Source: JAUILH01 sp964230215 (GTDB lineage: Bacteria > Bacteroidota > Bacteroidia > Flavobacteriales_D > JAUILH01). From it: a stretch of DNA of 64,000 bases. This document shows positions 26,114-34,535 of this stretch, one piece after another. The translations under genes were made by a program, and so were the position numbers. The stretch is taken from positions 558,001-622,000 of the forward strand of contig CAXRGQ010000016.1 of the NCBI GenBank assembly GCA_964230215.1, read 5' to 3'. Below the pieces are notes generated by a model. It worked only from the letters and a program-made list of their open reading frames with translations, did no database searches and was not told the origin of the DNA. How positions within the stretch are numbered: position 1 is the stretch's first letter; every line of letters starts with the position of its first letter.

Positions 26114-28489
26114 ATGAGATTTATTTTTTTACTTGCCAGCTTAATTATTTCGAATTTTTCTTTCTCTCAGGCCTTTGTTCCAACAGATAAAGTGAGTGCA
26201 TCAGACAGAGCAGATACAGATCGCTTTGGATTTGATGTTCAAATGGATGGACACTTTGCCATAGTTGGAGCATATGCGGATGATTTTGGGGCTTCTAACC
26301 CTAACATGGGATCCGCTTACATCTACGAAGAAGTGAGTGTTGGCGAATGGCAAGAAGTCCAAAAAATATTTGCATCCGACCAGAATGATTATGACAGATT
26401 TGCAACATCTGTAGCTATTTCTGGAACGTACGCTGTGGTTGGATCTCCACAGAATGATTATGATGAAAATGACGCGAATTACATAGATAACGCTGGGGCG
26501 GCTTATATATACGAACAAGATGGTTCTGGAAATTGGGTGGAAGTTCAAAAAATTGTGGCGTCAGATAGAGGAACAGACGACGAATTCGGTTGGTCTATTT
26601 CGATTGATAGCAATACGATAGTGGTAGGTGCGCATCAGGAAAATCATGATATAAACGGAAATAACTATATGTACCATACAGGTTCGGTATACATATTTGA
26701 AAGAGATGGTGCAGGCGTGTGGAATGAGACTCAAAAAATTGTAGCATCAGATAGAGCTCCCGATATTAATTATCCTAATGGCTACTCTGGGGAGGACGTG
26801 GCTGATCAATTTGGAGATGCTGTAGATATTTCAGGAGATTATATAGTAGTTGGAGCATTTCATCACGACTATGACAACTCAGGGAATGGAACGGGTGCAC
26901 TATGGTCTTCAGGTGCGGCATATATATTCGAAAAATCTGGTGGTGTGTGGACTGAGGTTGCAATAATACAAAATCAGGATAGAGAAGCTTGGGATCGATT
27001 TGGATGTTCGGTTTCCATTGACACTAATAGAGCAATTATTGGTGCTTATAGTGAAGACGAACTAGCCGATGGTGTGAGTGGTTCACTGACTAACCCAGGT
27101 TCTGCATACGTGTTTGAAAGAAATGGAGCTGGTGCATGGCTTCAAGTTCAAAAACTGGTACCGAATGATAGACATTCAGGTGATCATTTTGCCTATGATA
27201 TAGAATTAGATGGTGATTATGTTGTCTTTGGTTGCCATAGCGATAACCATGATGAGAATGATGCCAACTATCTTGAGGATGCTGGTTCTGCATATATATT
27301 CCATTATTCAGGTGGCACTTGGACAGAGTTTCAAAAAGTCACACCATCAGACCGAAGAGAATATGACGAATTTGGTATTGCAGTAGGCTTATCTGGAGAC
27401 ACGTGGGTTGTTGGTGCATTTCAACAAGATCTAGACAGCGCAAGTTTGGACAGTATTACGGATGCTGGTGCTGCATATTTTTATACGAATGATGTATGTT
27501 TAAACCCTATTTCGCATAGCCAATCTGTTGATTTATGCCCAGGTACAAGTTTAACAATAGGAACTAATACCTACACAAGCGCAGGTGTTTATACGGATGT
27601 TTTAGTAGCAGCAAACGGATGTGATAGTGTTCTTACTACCACTATTTCAATTTACAGCCCAGTAGATGTAAGCACTAGCAGCACAACGTATGATGCAACC
27701 GCTTTAGCAACTGGCGTGAGTTATCAGTGGTTGGATTGTAATAATGGCTTCAATGCTTTAACAGGTGAAACTAATGCTACACTTAGCAATGCGCCTGCAG
27801 GATCATATGCAGTTGAAGTAAGTGACGCAAACTGCACCGATACTTCAACATGTATTGCCATCTCTTGTCTAAACGGCACATATAATGAAGCTGTAGACAT
27901 CTGCGGCGGCCAAAGTTACACCATTGGCACCTCAACGTATACTAGTAGCGGTAATTACACAGACACACTGCAGTCGATTGCTGGATGCGATAGTATAATT
28001 ATCACTGCACTAACGGTGGCAACCCCAATCGATTTAACAGTAACGCAAAATATCAATACTTTAATTTCTAATGAAAGCGGTGCAGATACTTATCAGTGGT
28101 TTGAATGTAACAGTGGATTCAATATACCAGGCGCTACAAGTGATACATACATGGCGACTAGTTTTGGCGAATATGCTGTAATAATAACTCAAGGAAGTTG
28201 CACTGATACCACGGCCTGCACATTGGTGGATACTTTTAGTGATGTTGCTTCCAGTTTGTCAGATTTTTCTATCTACCCTAATCCTGCGAACAACCAGCTG
28301 AATATCACAACAAATTTGGCAGGTGCTTATGAATTAAGCGTCTTAGACCTAAGCGGTAAAATTGTTCTGAGTCAAAACAATAACGCAGGCATAACCAAGC
28401 TAGATGTAAGTCTTCTTCCGAAGGGAATGTATCTTCTTAGAATTTCTCATAACGGAAGTGTTGAAGAATTCCAATGCATCATTCAATAA
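26114..28489 (+). CDS. T9SS-secreted FG-GAP (integrin-alpha-like) repeat protein
   Basis: 791 residues with a signal peptide (SLIISNFSFSQA). About seven ~60-residue repeats follow the pattern ASDR...D.FG..V.I.G...VVGA...D..........GSAYIYE, the FG-GAP beta-propeller signature also seen in integrin alpha chains. Two Cys-containing repeats then follow (CPGTSLTIGTNTYTSAGVY and CGGQSYTIGTSTYTSSGNY), and a T9SS type-A domain (FSIYPNPANNQLNI). Two bases separate it from the CotH gene. It is probably a surface adhesin or scaffold; calcium binding is possible from the DxD-rich loops. Confidence 0.88.
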   Translation: MRFIFLLASLIISNFSFSQAFVPTDKVSASDRADTDRFGFDVQMDGHFAIVGAYADDFGASNPNMGSAYIYEEVSVGEWQEVQKIFASDQNDYDRFATSVAISGTYAVVGSPQNDYDENDANYIDNAGAAYIYEQDGSGNWVEVQKIVASDRGTDDEFGWSISIDSNTIVVGAHQENHDINGNNYMYHTGSVYIFERDGAGVWNETQKIVASDRAPDINYPNGYSGEDVADQFGDAVDISGDYIVVGAFHHDYDNSGNGTGALWSSGAAYIFEKSGGVWTEVAIIQNQDREAWDRFGCSVSIDTNRAIIGAYSEDELADGVSGSLTNPGSAYVFERNGAGAWLQVQKLVPNDRHSGDHFAYDIELDGDYVVFGCHSDNHDENDANYLEDAGSAYIFHYSGGTWTEFQKVTPSDRREYDEFGIAVGLSGDTWVVGAFQQDLDSASLDSITDAGAAYFYTNDVCLNPISHSQSVDLCPGTSLTIGTNTYTSAGVYTDVLVAANGCDSVLTTTISIYSPVDVSTSSTTYDATALATGVSYQWLDCNNGFNALTGETNATLSNAPAGSYAVEVSDANCTDTSTCIAISCLNGTYNEAVDICGGQSYTIGTSTYTSSGNYTDTLQSIAGCDSIIITALTVATPIDLTVTQNINTLISNESGADTYQWFECNSGFNIPGATSDTYMATSFGEYAVIITQGSCTDTTACTLVDTFSDVASSLSDFSIYPNPANNQLNITTNLAGAYELSVLDLSGKIVLSQNNNAGITKLDVSLLPKGMYLLRISHNGSVEEFQCIIQ

Positions 28490-28518
28490 GGCATTATTAG
28501 AATACATACCTTTACTTC

Positions 28519-29316
28519 ATGATGATCAAAAAATTATTGATATACGCGATTGCAGTTGGCGCAATGAGTTCGTGTGCAAGCAAGAGCGATGACACAACGG
28601 ATAGCGCATCCGACAGCACTGAAAAAATCGATAAACTAGTTGTTAGTGATTCAACTATTGAATTGGATGGAGAATATGTTGATGCAAAACTAAAGTTCCT
28701 TACGCTTAGCGCCGGCAATAACAATAGATCTTTAGATAGTGTCCTTTATGAAAATGTAAGCTTCTTTAGCGTAACGGGTGCAGACATTTCCGATATAAGA
28801 GCTGAGTTTGAGGAAATGCAGAGTGGCTTAGTTGAAATGGAATACATCATTAACTACAATCAAGATGGTGTATTTGATGTGAGTTTTGATTTGGTTTATT
28901 TAGGAGCCCACCTAAGTTATGACTACGTCAATCGCACAATTGATTTGCATAATGCGAGCAGAATACACTTGGTTGATATGCTGGATATGAACAAGCTATC
29001 ACACTTCTTGGATGCTTGCAATGAAAAAATGAAAGACAATATTGCGGAAGCTAAGAAAAACGTGACCGAAGAAGATAAGGATATTCTGAGTTTTTATGAA
29101 GGCAATAAAGTGGAGGAAAAAAACCTAGAAGACTTTAGTATTACAAGCAATGGTATTGTAGTTTATTATGATTTTGGTTTCCCTCATTTCGCCAAATTCC
29201 ATGAACCAAGTTCGATTCTGAGGTTTACGTGGAGTGAAATGGAAAAATATCTTGACCTCAACAATGAAGTTGTCAAGCGTATCTATCACCCAGGAAAACC
29301 TGCAGCTGTTTCATAG
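28519..29316 (+). CDS. lipoprotein with a DUF3298/RsiV-like C-terminus
   Basis: 265 residues. The signal IYAIAVGAMSSC supplies a lipobox, followed by a Ser/Asp-rich linker. The final ~70 residues (LEDFSITSNGIVVYYDFGFPH .. LRFTWSEMEKYL) resemble the RsiV/DUF3298 domain, where NF.IT..GLVFYF leads to an I.YSEL end. That domain binds ligands such as lysozyme in RsiV, but my match is by eye and weak. It follows the FG-GAP gene by 29 bases, probably the last gene of that operon. Its stop overlaps that of the convergent small gene by six bases. Confidence 0.68.
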   Translation: MMIKKLLIYAIAVGAMSSCASKSDDTTDSASDSTEKIDKLVVSDSTIELDGEYVDAKLKFLTLSAGNNNRSLDSVLYENVSFFSVTGADISDIRAEFEEMQSGLVEMEYIINYNQDGVFDVSFDLVYLGAHLSYDYVNRTIDLHNASRIHLVDMLDMNKLSHFLDACNEKMKDNIAEAKKNVTEEDKDILSFYEGNKVEEKNLEDFSITSNGIVVYYDFGFPHFAKFHEPSSILRFTWSEMEKYLDLNNEVVKRIYHPGKPAAVS

Positions 29317-29583
29317 TTTTCTCGCCGCAACAAGTGAGGCAATTTTTCTCAGAAAATTCAGCAACTCATCCGGACTTGTCTTAAGTTTCTTACAATGATT
29401 AATAAACTTAATTTGCTGAGACATCTTTAAGTTCTCTAAACAATATCCAATACCATCCAAAGGAATATACTGCGGCTCCCCGTTTCTGTTTTTAGCTACA
29501 AATAATATAGAAGAATTAATAGTTGAGGAGTGAATTATTTCTTGCAATTCTTCTCGAGCATTTATGGTCTTAGTCTTCATCAT
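29311..29583 (-). CDS. small cytoplasmic protein of unknown function
   Basis: 90 residues, basic C-terminus, no signal or membrane segment. No known motif. The start codon lies in the arm of an 8-bp inverted repeat (29581-29588 with 29600-29607), which may affect translation. It follows the Cys-rich lipoprotein gene by 34 bases and could be the third gene of the helicase transcript. A true gene is likely because neighbouring stops are arranged around it, but the function is not known. Confidence 0.55.
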   Translation of the reverse strand: MMKTKTINAREELQEIIHSSTINSSILFVAKNRNGEPQYIPLDGIGYCLENLKMSQQIKFINHCKKLKTSPDELLNFLRKIASLVAARKL

Positions 29584-29617
29584 GCAGTATAAAAAACAAA
29601 CTGCATGCCGAACTTTT

Positions 29618-30058
29618 TTACTCGATACAATTTAGGCGATCAAAATACGCTTGTAAGGCCTGTTGCTCAATTTTATCACAATGTTTATCAATCTCTTTTT
29701 GCACTTCATCACAACGCAATGATACCTGCTTAATCGAATTTATGCAATTACATAATTCATCTGCGTGCTTAGAAAGTTTTGCTTCAATATAACACTCGTT
29801 TTCAGCAAGGCTTAAAGCATCATAGCCTTTTGATTTGTACTCCGTATAGCACTCACTTGGATTACTATTCTCCACACAATCACAAAACTCTTCATTTAAA
29901 AGCGATGAACTTGAATGCTCTGGAACAGGCATCTCGATAGAAGTCTGAACTTTTTTTGATGATGTGGTGTTATGGGCAATTTTATCTTGTCTAGTTTCCT
30001 CTTCTGTACATCCACAAAAGATTACCATACTTAGCAATATGAAACTTAATTTACGCAT
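29618..30058 (-). CDS. Cys-rich lipoprotein of unknown function
   Basis: 146 residues with a lipobox (MRKLSFILLSMVIFCGC; Cys16 or 17). The mature part has two CxC pairs in similar contexts, EEFCDCVENS and DELCNCINSI, plus further cysteines in SECYTEY, NECYIEA, RCDEV, KHCDKI and LNCIE. That is a regular helical pattern suggestive of disulfide-linked or metal-binding helix pairs. The start overlaps the helicase stop (TAATG), so the two are translationally coupled, an odd pairing of a DNA/RNA helicase with an envelope protein. Confidence 0.72.
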   Translation of the reverse strand: MRKLSFILLSMVIFCGCTEEETRQDKIAHNTTSSKKVQTSIEMPVPEHSSSSLLNEEFCDCVENSNPSECYTEYKSKGYDALSLAENECYIEAKLSKHADELCNCINSIKQVSLRCDEVQKEIDKHCDKIEQQALQAYFDRLNCIE

Positions 30059-31551
30059 TAATTAAATTCTGCACGCACCTTGCTATTTAGTTTTCTAACG
30101 TAATTCTCAACTAACCATTGCGCGTAGTTATCTGTTCCGTTAACACATTTTTTATACTGATGCATGCGGTGTTCTATCTCTCCTTCTAACAATCTAGCTA
30201 AATAGAGAGCATCATCAAGTGCCCCACTGGACGTATTATTCTTCAAAAGTGACACATGATCCTCAATGGATTTTTCAATAACATCTTTAGTTCTTAGGCC
30301 ATTCTCCAAGTACTTTTTGAACATCTGTTTAATGTCAAAATCTTCCTCAGGCGAATAAGGGAACTTCTCTTTAATCTCAGGTGGCATTTCATATTGATAA
30401 TCCAACTCCATAATGCCTTTCTCAATCTGCAATTGCTTATCAAGAAACTTATCTGGATCTAAGAATACTTCATGCCAGTTTATTTCGTCGTCCCAATACC
30501 CAAGCCTTTGAGCATTATTACCCAAGTCTATTATATCAAAGGTATTTCTGTCTTTCCAAATCCTACTTCCTCTACCAATCATCTGGTGATAAAGCGTTAG
30601 TGATCTAGTCGCTCTGTTTAAAAGAATAGTCTCTACACTAGGCTCATCAAACCCGGTAGTCAATATTCCAACAGATGAAAGAATAGCACCATCCGTTTCT
30701 TTAAACCATTTTAAAGTAGCTTTTCTTTCTTCTTTGCTAAACGTACTATCAAGATGTTTAACGTCATATCCAGCCTTATTAAAAACCTGCTCAACTCCCC
30801 TACTCGACAAAATTCCAGCGTTAAAAATCAGGGTCTTCTTCCCTTCTGCTACCTCTTGATATGCTGATAATAAGCGCTGCTGCACCACCCCACTGCTATA
30901 AACTTGCTCAATAGAACTCACTGTATAGTCGCCATGAACACCAATTTTCAGTCCCTTAAGGTTGACGTTATATGTATATGTAGACGATCTGGACAAGTAG
31001 CCTTTTTCAATTAAGGAACTTATACTTTCACCTACTACTAAATGATCGTAGTTATCTTTTAAAGGCAAGTTTCTGTTCGAGCTAAGAGGTGTAGCTGTAA
31101 CACCTAGAATGTTCACATCATCAAAATACTGGAATATTTTTCTGAATGAATTGTAATGCGCTTCATCCACAATCACCAAGCCTATATCATCAATAAAATA
31201 TGGATCTTCTGCTAAGCGATTATTGAGTGTCTCTACCATCGCCGTAAAACACATGTATTCCTCTTGATCGTCCAAGTACCTTACTTCTGCAGAAATTACT
31301 TTGTTTTTAACTCCAACAGAGTCTAAAACACTAGAGGTCTGTCTGCACAATTCAATTCTATGAGTTAAAATCAAGACCTTTTTCTGTTTCTCGTCAACAA
31401 AATGTTTAGCGATTTGTGAAAAAATCACAGTTTTTCCGCCACCAGTAGGCAACTGAAACAACACATTAACATTTTTATCATATCTATTCAGCTCGTTGAT
31501 TATGTTATCAACGGCCGTTTTTTGGTACGGATACAGCTCTTGAATTTTCAC
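30058..31551 (-). CDS. superfamily II DEAD/DEAH-type helicase (UvrB/Ssl2-like)
   Basis: 497 residues from the GTG at 31551; a TTG at 31584 would add 11 residues, but a TATTTTTG promoter-like element (31580-31573) lies just after it, which favours the GTG. Helicase motifs in order: Q-like ELYPYQKTAV, motif I QLPTGGGKT (about residue 35), motif II VIVDEAHYN, motif III GVTATPL, motif V region GILTTGFDEPS, motif VI QMIGRGSR. The C-terminal ~130 residues are helical and not recognised. ATP-dependent unwinding or translocation on nucleic acid is expected. No nuclease or methylase partner is nearby, so a defence role is not supported. Confidence 0.85.
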   Translation of the reverse strand: MKIQELYPYQKTAVDNIINELNRYDKNVNVLFQLPTGGGKTVIFSQIAKHFVDEKQKKVLILTHRIELCRQTSSVLDSVGVKNKVISAEVRYLDDQEEYMCFTAMVETLNNRLAEDPYFIDDIGLVIVDEAHYNSFRKIFQYFDDVNILGVTATPLSSNRNLPLKDNYDHLVVGESISSLIEKGYLSRSSTYTYNVNLKGLKIGVHGDYTVSSIEQVYSSGVVQQRLLSAYQEVAEGKKTLIFNAGILSSRGVEQVFNKAGYDVKHLDSTFSKEERKATLKWFKETDGAILSSVGILTTGFDEPSVETILLNRATRSLTLYHQMIGRGSRIWKDRNTFDIIDLGNNAQRLGYWDDEINWHEVFLDPDKFLDKQLQIEKGIMELDYQYEMPPEIKEKFPYSPEEDFDIKQMFKKYLENGLRTKDVIEKSIEDHVSLLKNNTSSGALDDALYLARLLEGEIEHRMHQYKKCVNGTDNYAQWLVENYVRKLNSKVRAEFN

Positions 31552-31656
31552 CCCTTCTCTCAAATTTGTGCGCAAAAATACCAATTCTCTTACTGAAAAC
31601 TAAGTAATTCACTAACGAATCCTAAAATTCTTAAGATATCTTCTTAGTTTAGTGAC

Positions 31657-32895
31657 ATGAGCCTTATAAAAAGACTTGGTCCAGGATTGTTGTATGCAGG
31701 CGCTGCCGTGGGCGTTTCTCACATAGTTCAGAGCACTAAAGCTGGTGCTATTTACGGTTGGCTCATGATTCTTTTCGTGGTACTTGCTAACGTAATTAAA
31801 TTTCCGTTTTTCGAATTCGGACCACGATATGCCAACGCAACCGGAAAATCCATGCTACATGGATACAAAAAACTGGGTCCTTGGGCGGTAATAGTATTCA
31901 TTAATGCCACATTATTAACTATGTTCATTATTGAGGCGGCTGTCTGCGTTGTGACGGCAGGCCTGGGCGTTCAACTCTTCGGTTTAAGTACAGATCCGCA
32001 AAACATTTGGATGGTAGCTAGCGTAATATTTGTTGTTTGCATAGCCATGATTAAACTTGGGAGTTATTCATTTTTAGACACTCTAATGAAGTGGATAATG
32101 CTTACGCTGGCCATCTGCACCGTTGCAGCATTTGTAATGTCTTTTAATGCTGATGTTCCTAAAAACGGGACTCAACTCAACTTTGATTTCTCGGATGGCG
32201 CAATGGTATTTCTGATATCATTTGTTGGTTGGATGCCTGCCCCGCTCGATATTTCCGTTTGGCACTCGATATGGACGGTTGCAAAAAATAAAGGCAAACA
32301 TGGAAAACAAGTTCTTCAAGAAGGAAAGTTCGATTTCTCGGTTGGTTATTGGGGAACCATGTTACTCGCCGTATTATTTGTTGGTTTGGGAGCAATGATG
32401 CTGTATGGCTCCGGAATTGAGCTTGAAAGCGGTGCAGGAGCATTTGCTGGTCAATTAATTTCAATCTACACTGAGAGTCTTGGAGATTGGTCATATTACG
32501 TAATCGCCATTGCAGCTTTTACCACCATGTTTTCGACTACACTTAGTTGTTTGGATGCCTTTGGGCGTGTAATGGAGCCAAGTATAGAGGCGCTTAAATC
32601 TGATTCTGAAGAGGAAAACATATCCTCGTCTGGTAGCTTGCTGTGGTTAGTTTTAACAGCAATTGGTGCCGTAGTAATTTTAAAGTTTTTTATGAAAGAC
32701 ATGGGGCAACTAGTTCAGTTTATTACAATTCTGTCTTTCGTAGCAGCTCCAATAATTGCCTTCCTCAATTACAAAGTAATCTACTCGGTATTAGATGAGC
32801 AATTTAGACCACACCCAAATGTCCGTTATTTGGCTTGGTTGGGACTATTTCTAATGATAGGTCTCTCGGCTTATTATGTGGCTACCTTATTATAA
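31657..32895 (+). CDS. NRAMP-superfamily transporter with non-canonical metal-site motifs
   Basis: 412 residues with about eleven hydrophobic segments. The first helix reads LGPGLLYAGAAVGVSHIVQST where canonical NRAMP transporters have DPGN. Helix 6 has VGWMPAPLDISVW, where MPH is expected. Overall fold features (GPRYANATGKS after helix 2, repeated Gly-rich helices) still match the superfamily. Canonical members move Mn2+ or Fe2+ with protons; loss of the Asp and His-containing motifs suggests a different substrate, as described for NRAMP-related magnesium or other transporters. Monocistronic by position. Confidence 0.8.
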   Translation: MSLIKRLGPGLLYAGAAVGVSHIVQSTKAGAIYGWLMILFVVLANVIKFPFFEFGPRYANATGKSMLHGYKKLGPWAVIVFINATLLTMFIIEAAVCVVTAGLGVQLFGLSTDPQNIWMVASVIFVVCIAMIKLGSYSFLDTLMKWIMLTLAICTVAAFVMSFNADVPKNGTQLNFDFSDGAMVFLISFVGWMPAPLDISVWHSIWTVAKNKGKHGKQVLQEGKFDFSVGYWGTMLLAVLFVGLGAMMLYGSGIELESGAGAFAGQLISIYTESLGDWSYYVIAIAAFTTMFSTTLSCLDAFGRVMEPSIEALKSDSEEENISSSGSLLWLVLTAIGAVVILKFFMKDMGQLVQFITILSFVAAPIIAFLNYKVIYSVLDEQFRPHPNVRYLAWLGLFLMIGLSAYYVATLL

Positions 32896-33008
32896 GTTGG
32901 AGACGATTAATTACGTGTCTCAAGTAAACCATGGGTCTAAAAAGCCTCATTATAATTACCCTTGTATCTTTATATTATCTATGTTAGATGTGATATTTAA
33001 ATTAAGAG

Positions 33009-34535
33009 ATGAACTTAGAAGATATTGATAATATTGAGTTGACTTTCCTGCAGATTGAGGATTATGAAGCGCTAAAGAAGGCCATGGTTCAATCATATCA
33101 AACCATGCCAGACTCCTATTGGAAGGAAGACCAAATAGCCAACTTACTCGATAAGTTTCCTGAAGGTCAGGTAGTGCTAAAAATTAATAATGAATTGGTC
33201 GGTTGTGCGCTATCTATTATTGTTGATTGGGATAAATACACGGTTAACCATACATATAAAGATATTACAGGCAATTACACCTTTAGCACTCATACTGATA
33301 AAGGAGATGTTTTATACGGGATTGACGTTTTTATTCGTCCGGACTATCGTGGATTAAGATTGGCTCGTCGACTATATGACTATAGAAAGGAATTGTGCGA
33401 AAAACTCAATTTAAAAGGCATTGCGTTTGGTGGAAGAATACCTAATTATCATGAATATGCCGATAAACTAACGCCCAAGGAGTATATTGAAAAGGTAAAA
33501 GAACGAGAAATAAATGATCCAGTCCTTAACTTCCAAATTTCAAACGACTTTCATCCCACCAGAATTTTAAGACGGTACTTAGAAGGTGATGATGCGTCAA
33601 ATGAATTCGCCGTACTGCTTATGTGGGACAACATATACTATGAGGTACCAAGCACGCAGGCTAAAACAAATAAAACGGTGGTGCGCTTAGGTTTGATTCA
33701 ATGGCAAATGAGACGATATGACAGCGTGGATAGTTTAATGCAGCAAGCTGAATACTTTGTAGATGCAGTATCTGGATACCGTTCTGACTTTGCTTTATTC
33801 CCTGAGTTCTTCAATGCGCCGTTGATGGCAAAAGACAATCATTTGAGCGAACCAGAAGCTATACGTGAATTAGCAAAGCATACCGAGGAGATTGTCAATA
33901 GGTTTAGTGGTTTAGCCATTTCATACAACATTAACATCATTACTGGCAGTATGCCCGAATTAGTAGACAATAAGCTGTTTAATGTTGGATATTTATGTCG
34001 AAGAGATGGCACCGTTGAACGTTACGAAAAAATCCATGTAACACCAGACGAATCGAAGGTTTGGGGTATGCAGGGTGGTCATTCGTTAAAGACTTTTGAT
34101 ACAGATTGCGGAAAGATTGGCATTTTGATTTGTTATGACTCAGAATTCCCGGAGCTAAGCAGGATGTTGGCCGCTGAGGGAATGGATATATTGTTTGTAC
34201 CATTCTTAACTGACACGCAGAATGGTTATTCGAGAGTTCGTCATTGTGCGCAGGCCCGAGCGATAGAAAACGAATGTTATGTTGCGATTGCTGGTAGTGT
34301 CGGAAACCTTCCTAACGTTCATAACATGGACATTCAATTTGCACAATCTATGGTATTTACACCGTGTGATTTCGCTTTCCCCACAAATGGAGTAAAGGCT
34401 GAAGCGACACCAAATACCGAGATGATACTTATCGCAGATGTAGACATTGATTTACTCCGTGATCTCAACGAATATGGAAGTGTTAGAAACCTTAAAGATA
34501 GGCGCACCGACCTGTATGATGTGAGAAAATTATAA
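33009..34535 (+). CDS. GNAT acetyltransferase - carbon-nitrogen hydrolase fusion
   Basis: 508 residues. Residues ~10-195 are a GNAT domain with the acyl-CoA motif IRPDYRGLRLARRLYD. Residues ~220-490 are a nitrilase-superfamily hydrolase with the full catalytic triad: Glu266 (LFPEFF), Lys341 (YEKIHV) and Cys375 (LICYDSEFPE). This architecture is a known bifunctional family in Bacteroidota and other phyla, but its natural substrate is unknown to me. An N-acyl or amide substrate fits both halves. No signal peptide. The stop overlaps the convergent vWA gene by six bases. Confidence 0.9.
   Translation: MNLEDIDNIELTFLQIEDYEALKKAMVQSYQTMPDSYWKEDQIANLLDKFPEGQVVLKINNELVGCALSIIVDWDKYTVNHTYKDITGNYTFSTHTDKGDVLYGIDVFIRPDYRGLRLARRLYDYRKELCEKLNLKGIAFGGRIPNYHEYADKLTPKEYIEKVKEREINDPVLNFQISNDFHPTRILRRYLEGDDASNEFAVLLMWDNIYYEVPSTQAKTNKTVVRLGLIQWQMRRYDSVDSLMQQAEYFVDAVSGYRSDFALFPEFFNAPLMAKDNHLSEPEAIRELAKHTEEIVNRFSGLAISYNINIITGSMPELVDNKLFNVGYLCRRDGTVERYEKIHVTPDESKVWGMQGGHSLKTFDTDCGKIGILICYDSEFPELSRMLAAEGMDILFVPFLTDTQNGYSRVRHCAQARAIENECYVAIAGSVGNLPNVHNMDIQFAQSMVFTPCDFAFPTNGVKAEATPNTEMILIADVDIDLLRDLNEYGSVRNLKDRRTDLYDVRKL

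Noticed and set aside
30058..31551. Phage-defence helicase system
   Set aside because: The helicase has no adjacent nuclease, methylase or other defence gene; its coupled neighbour is a lipoprotein.
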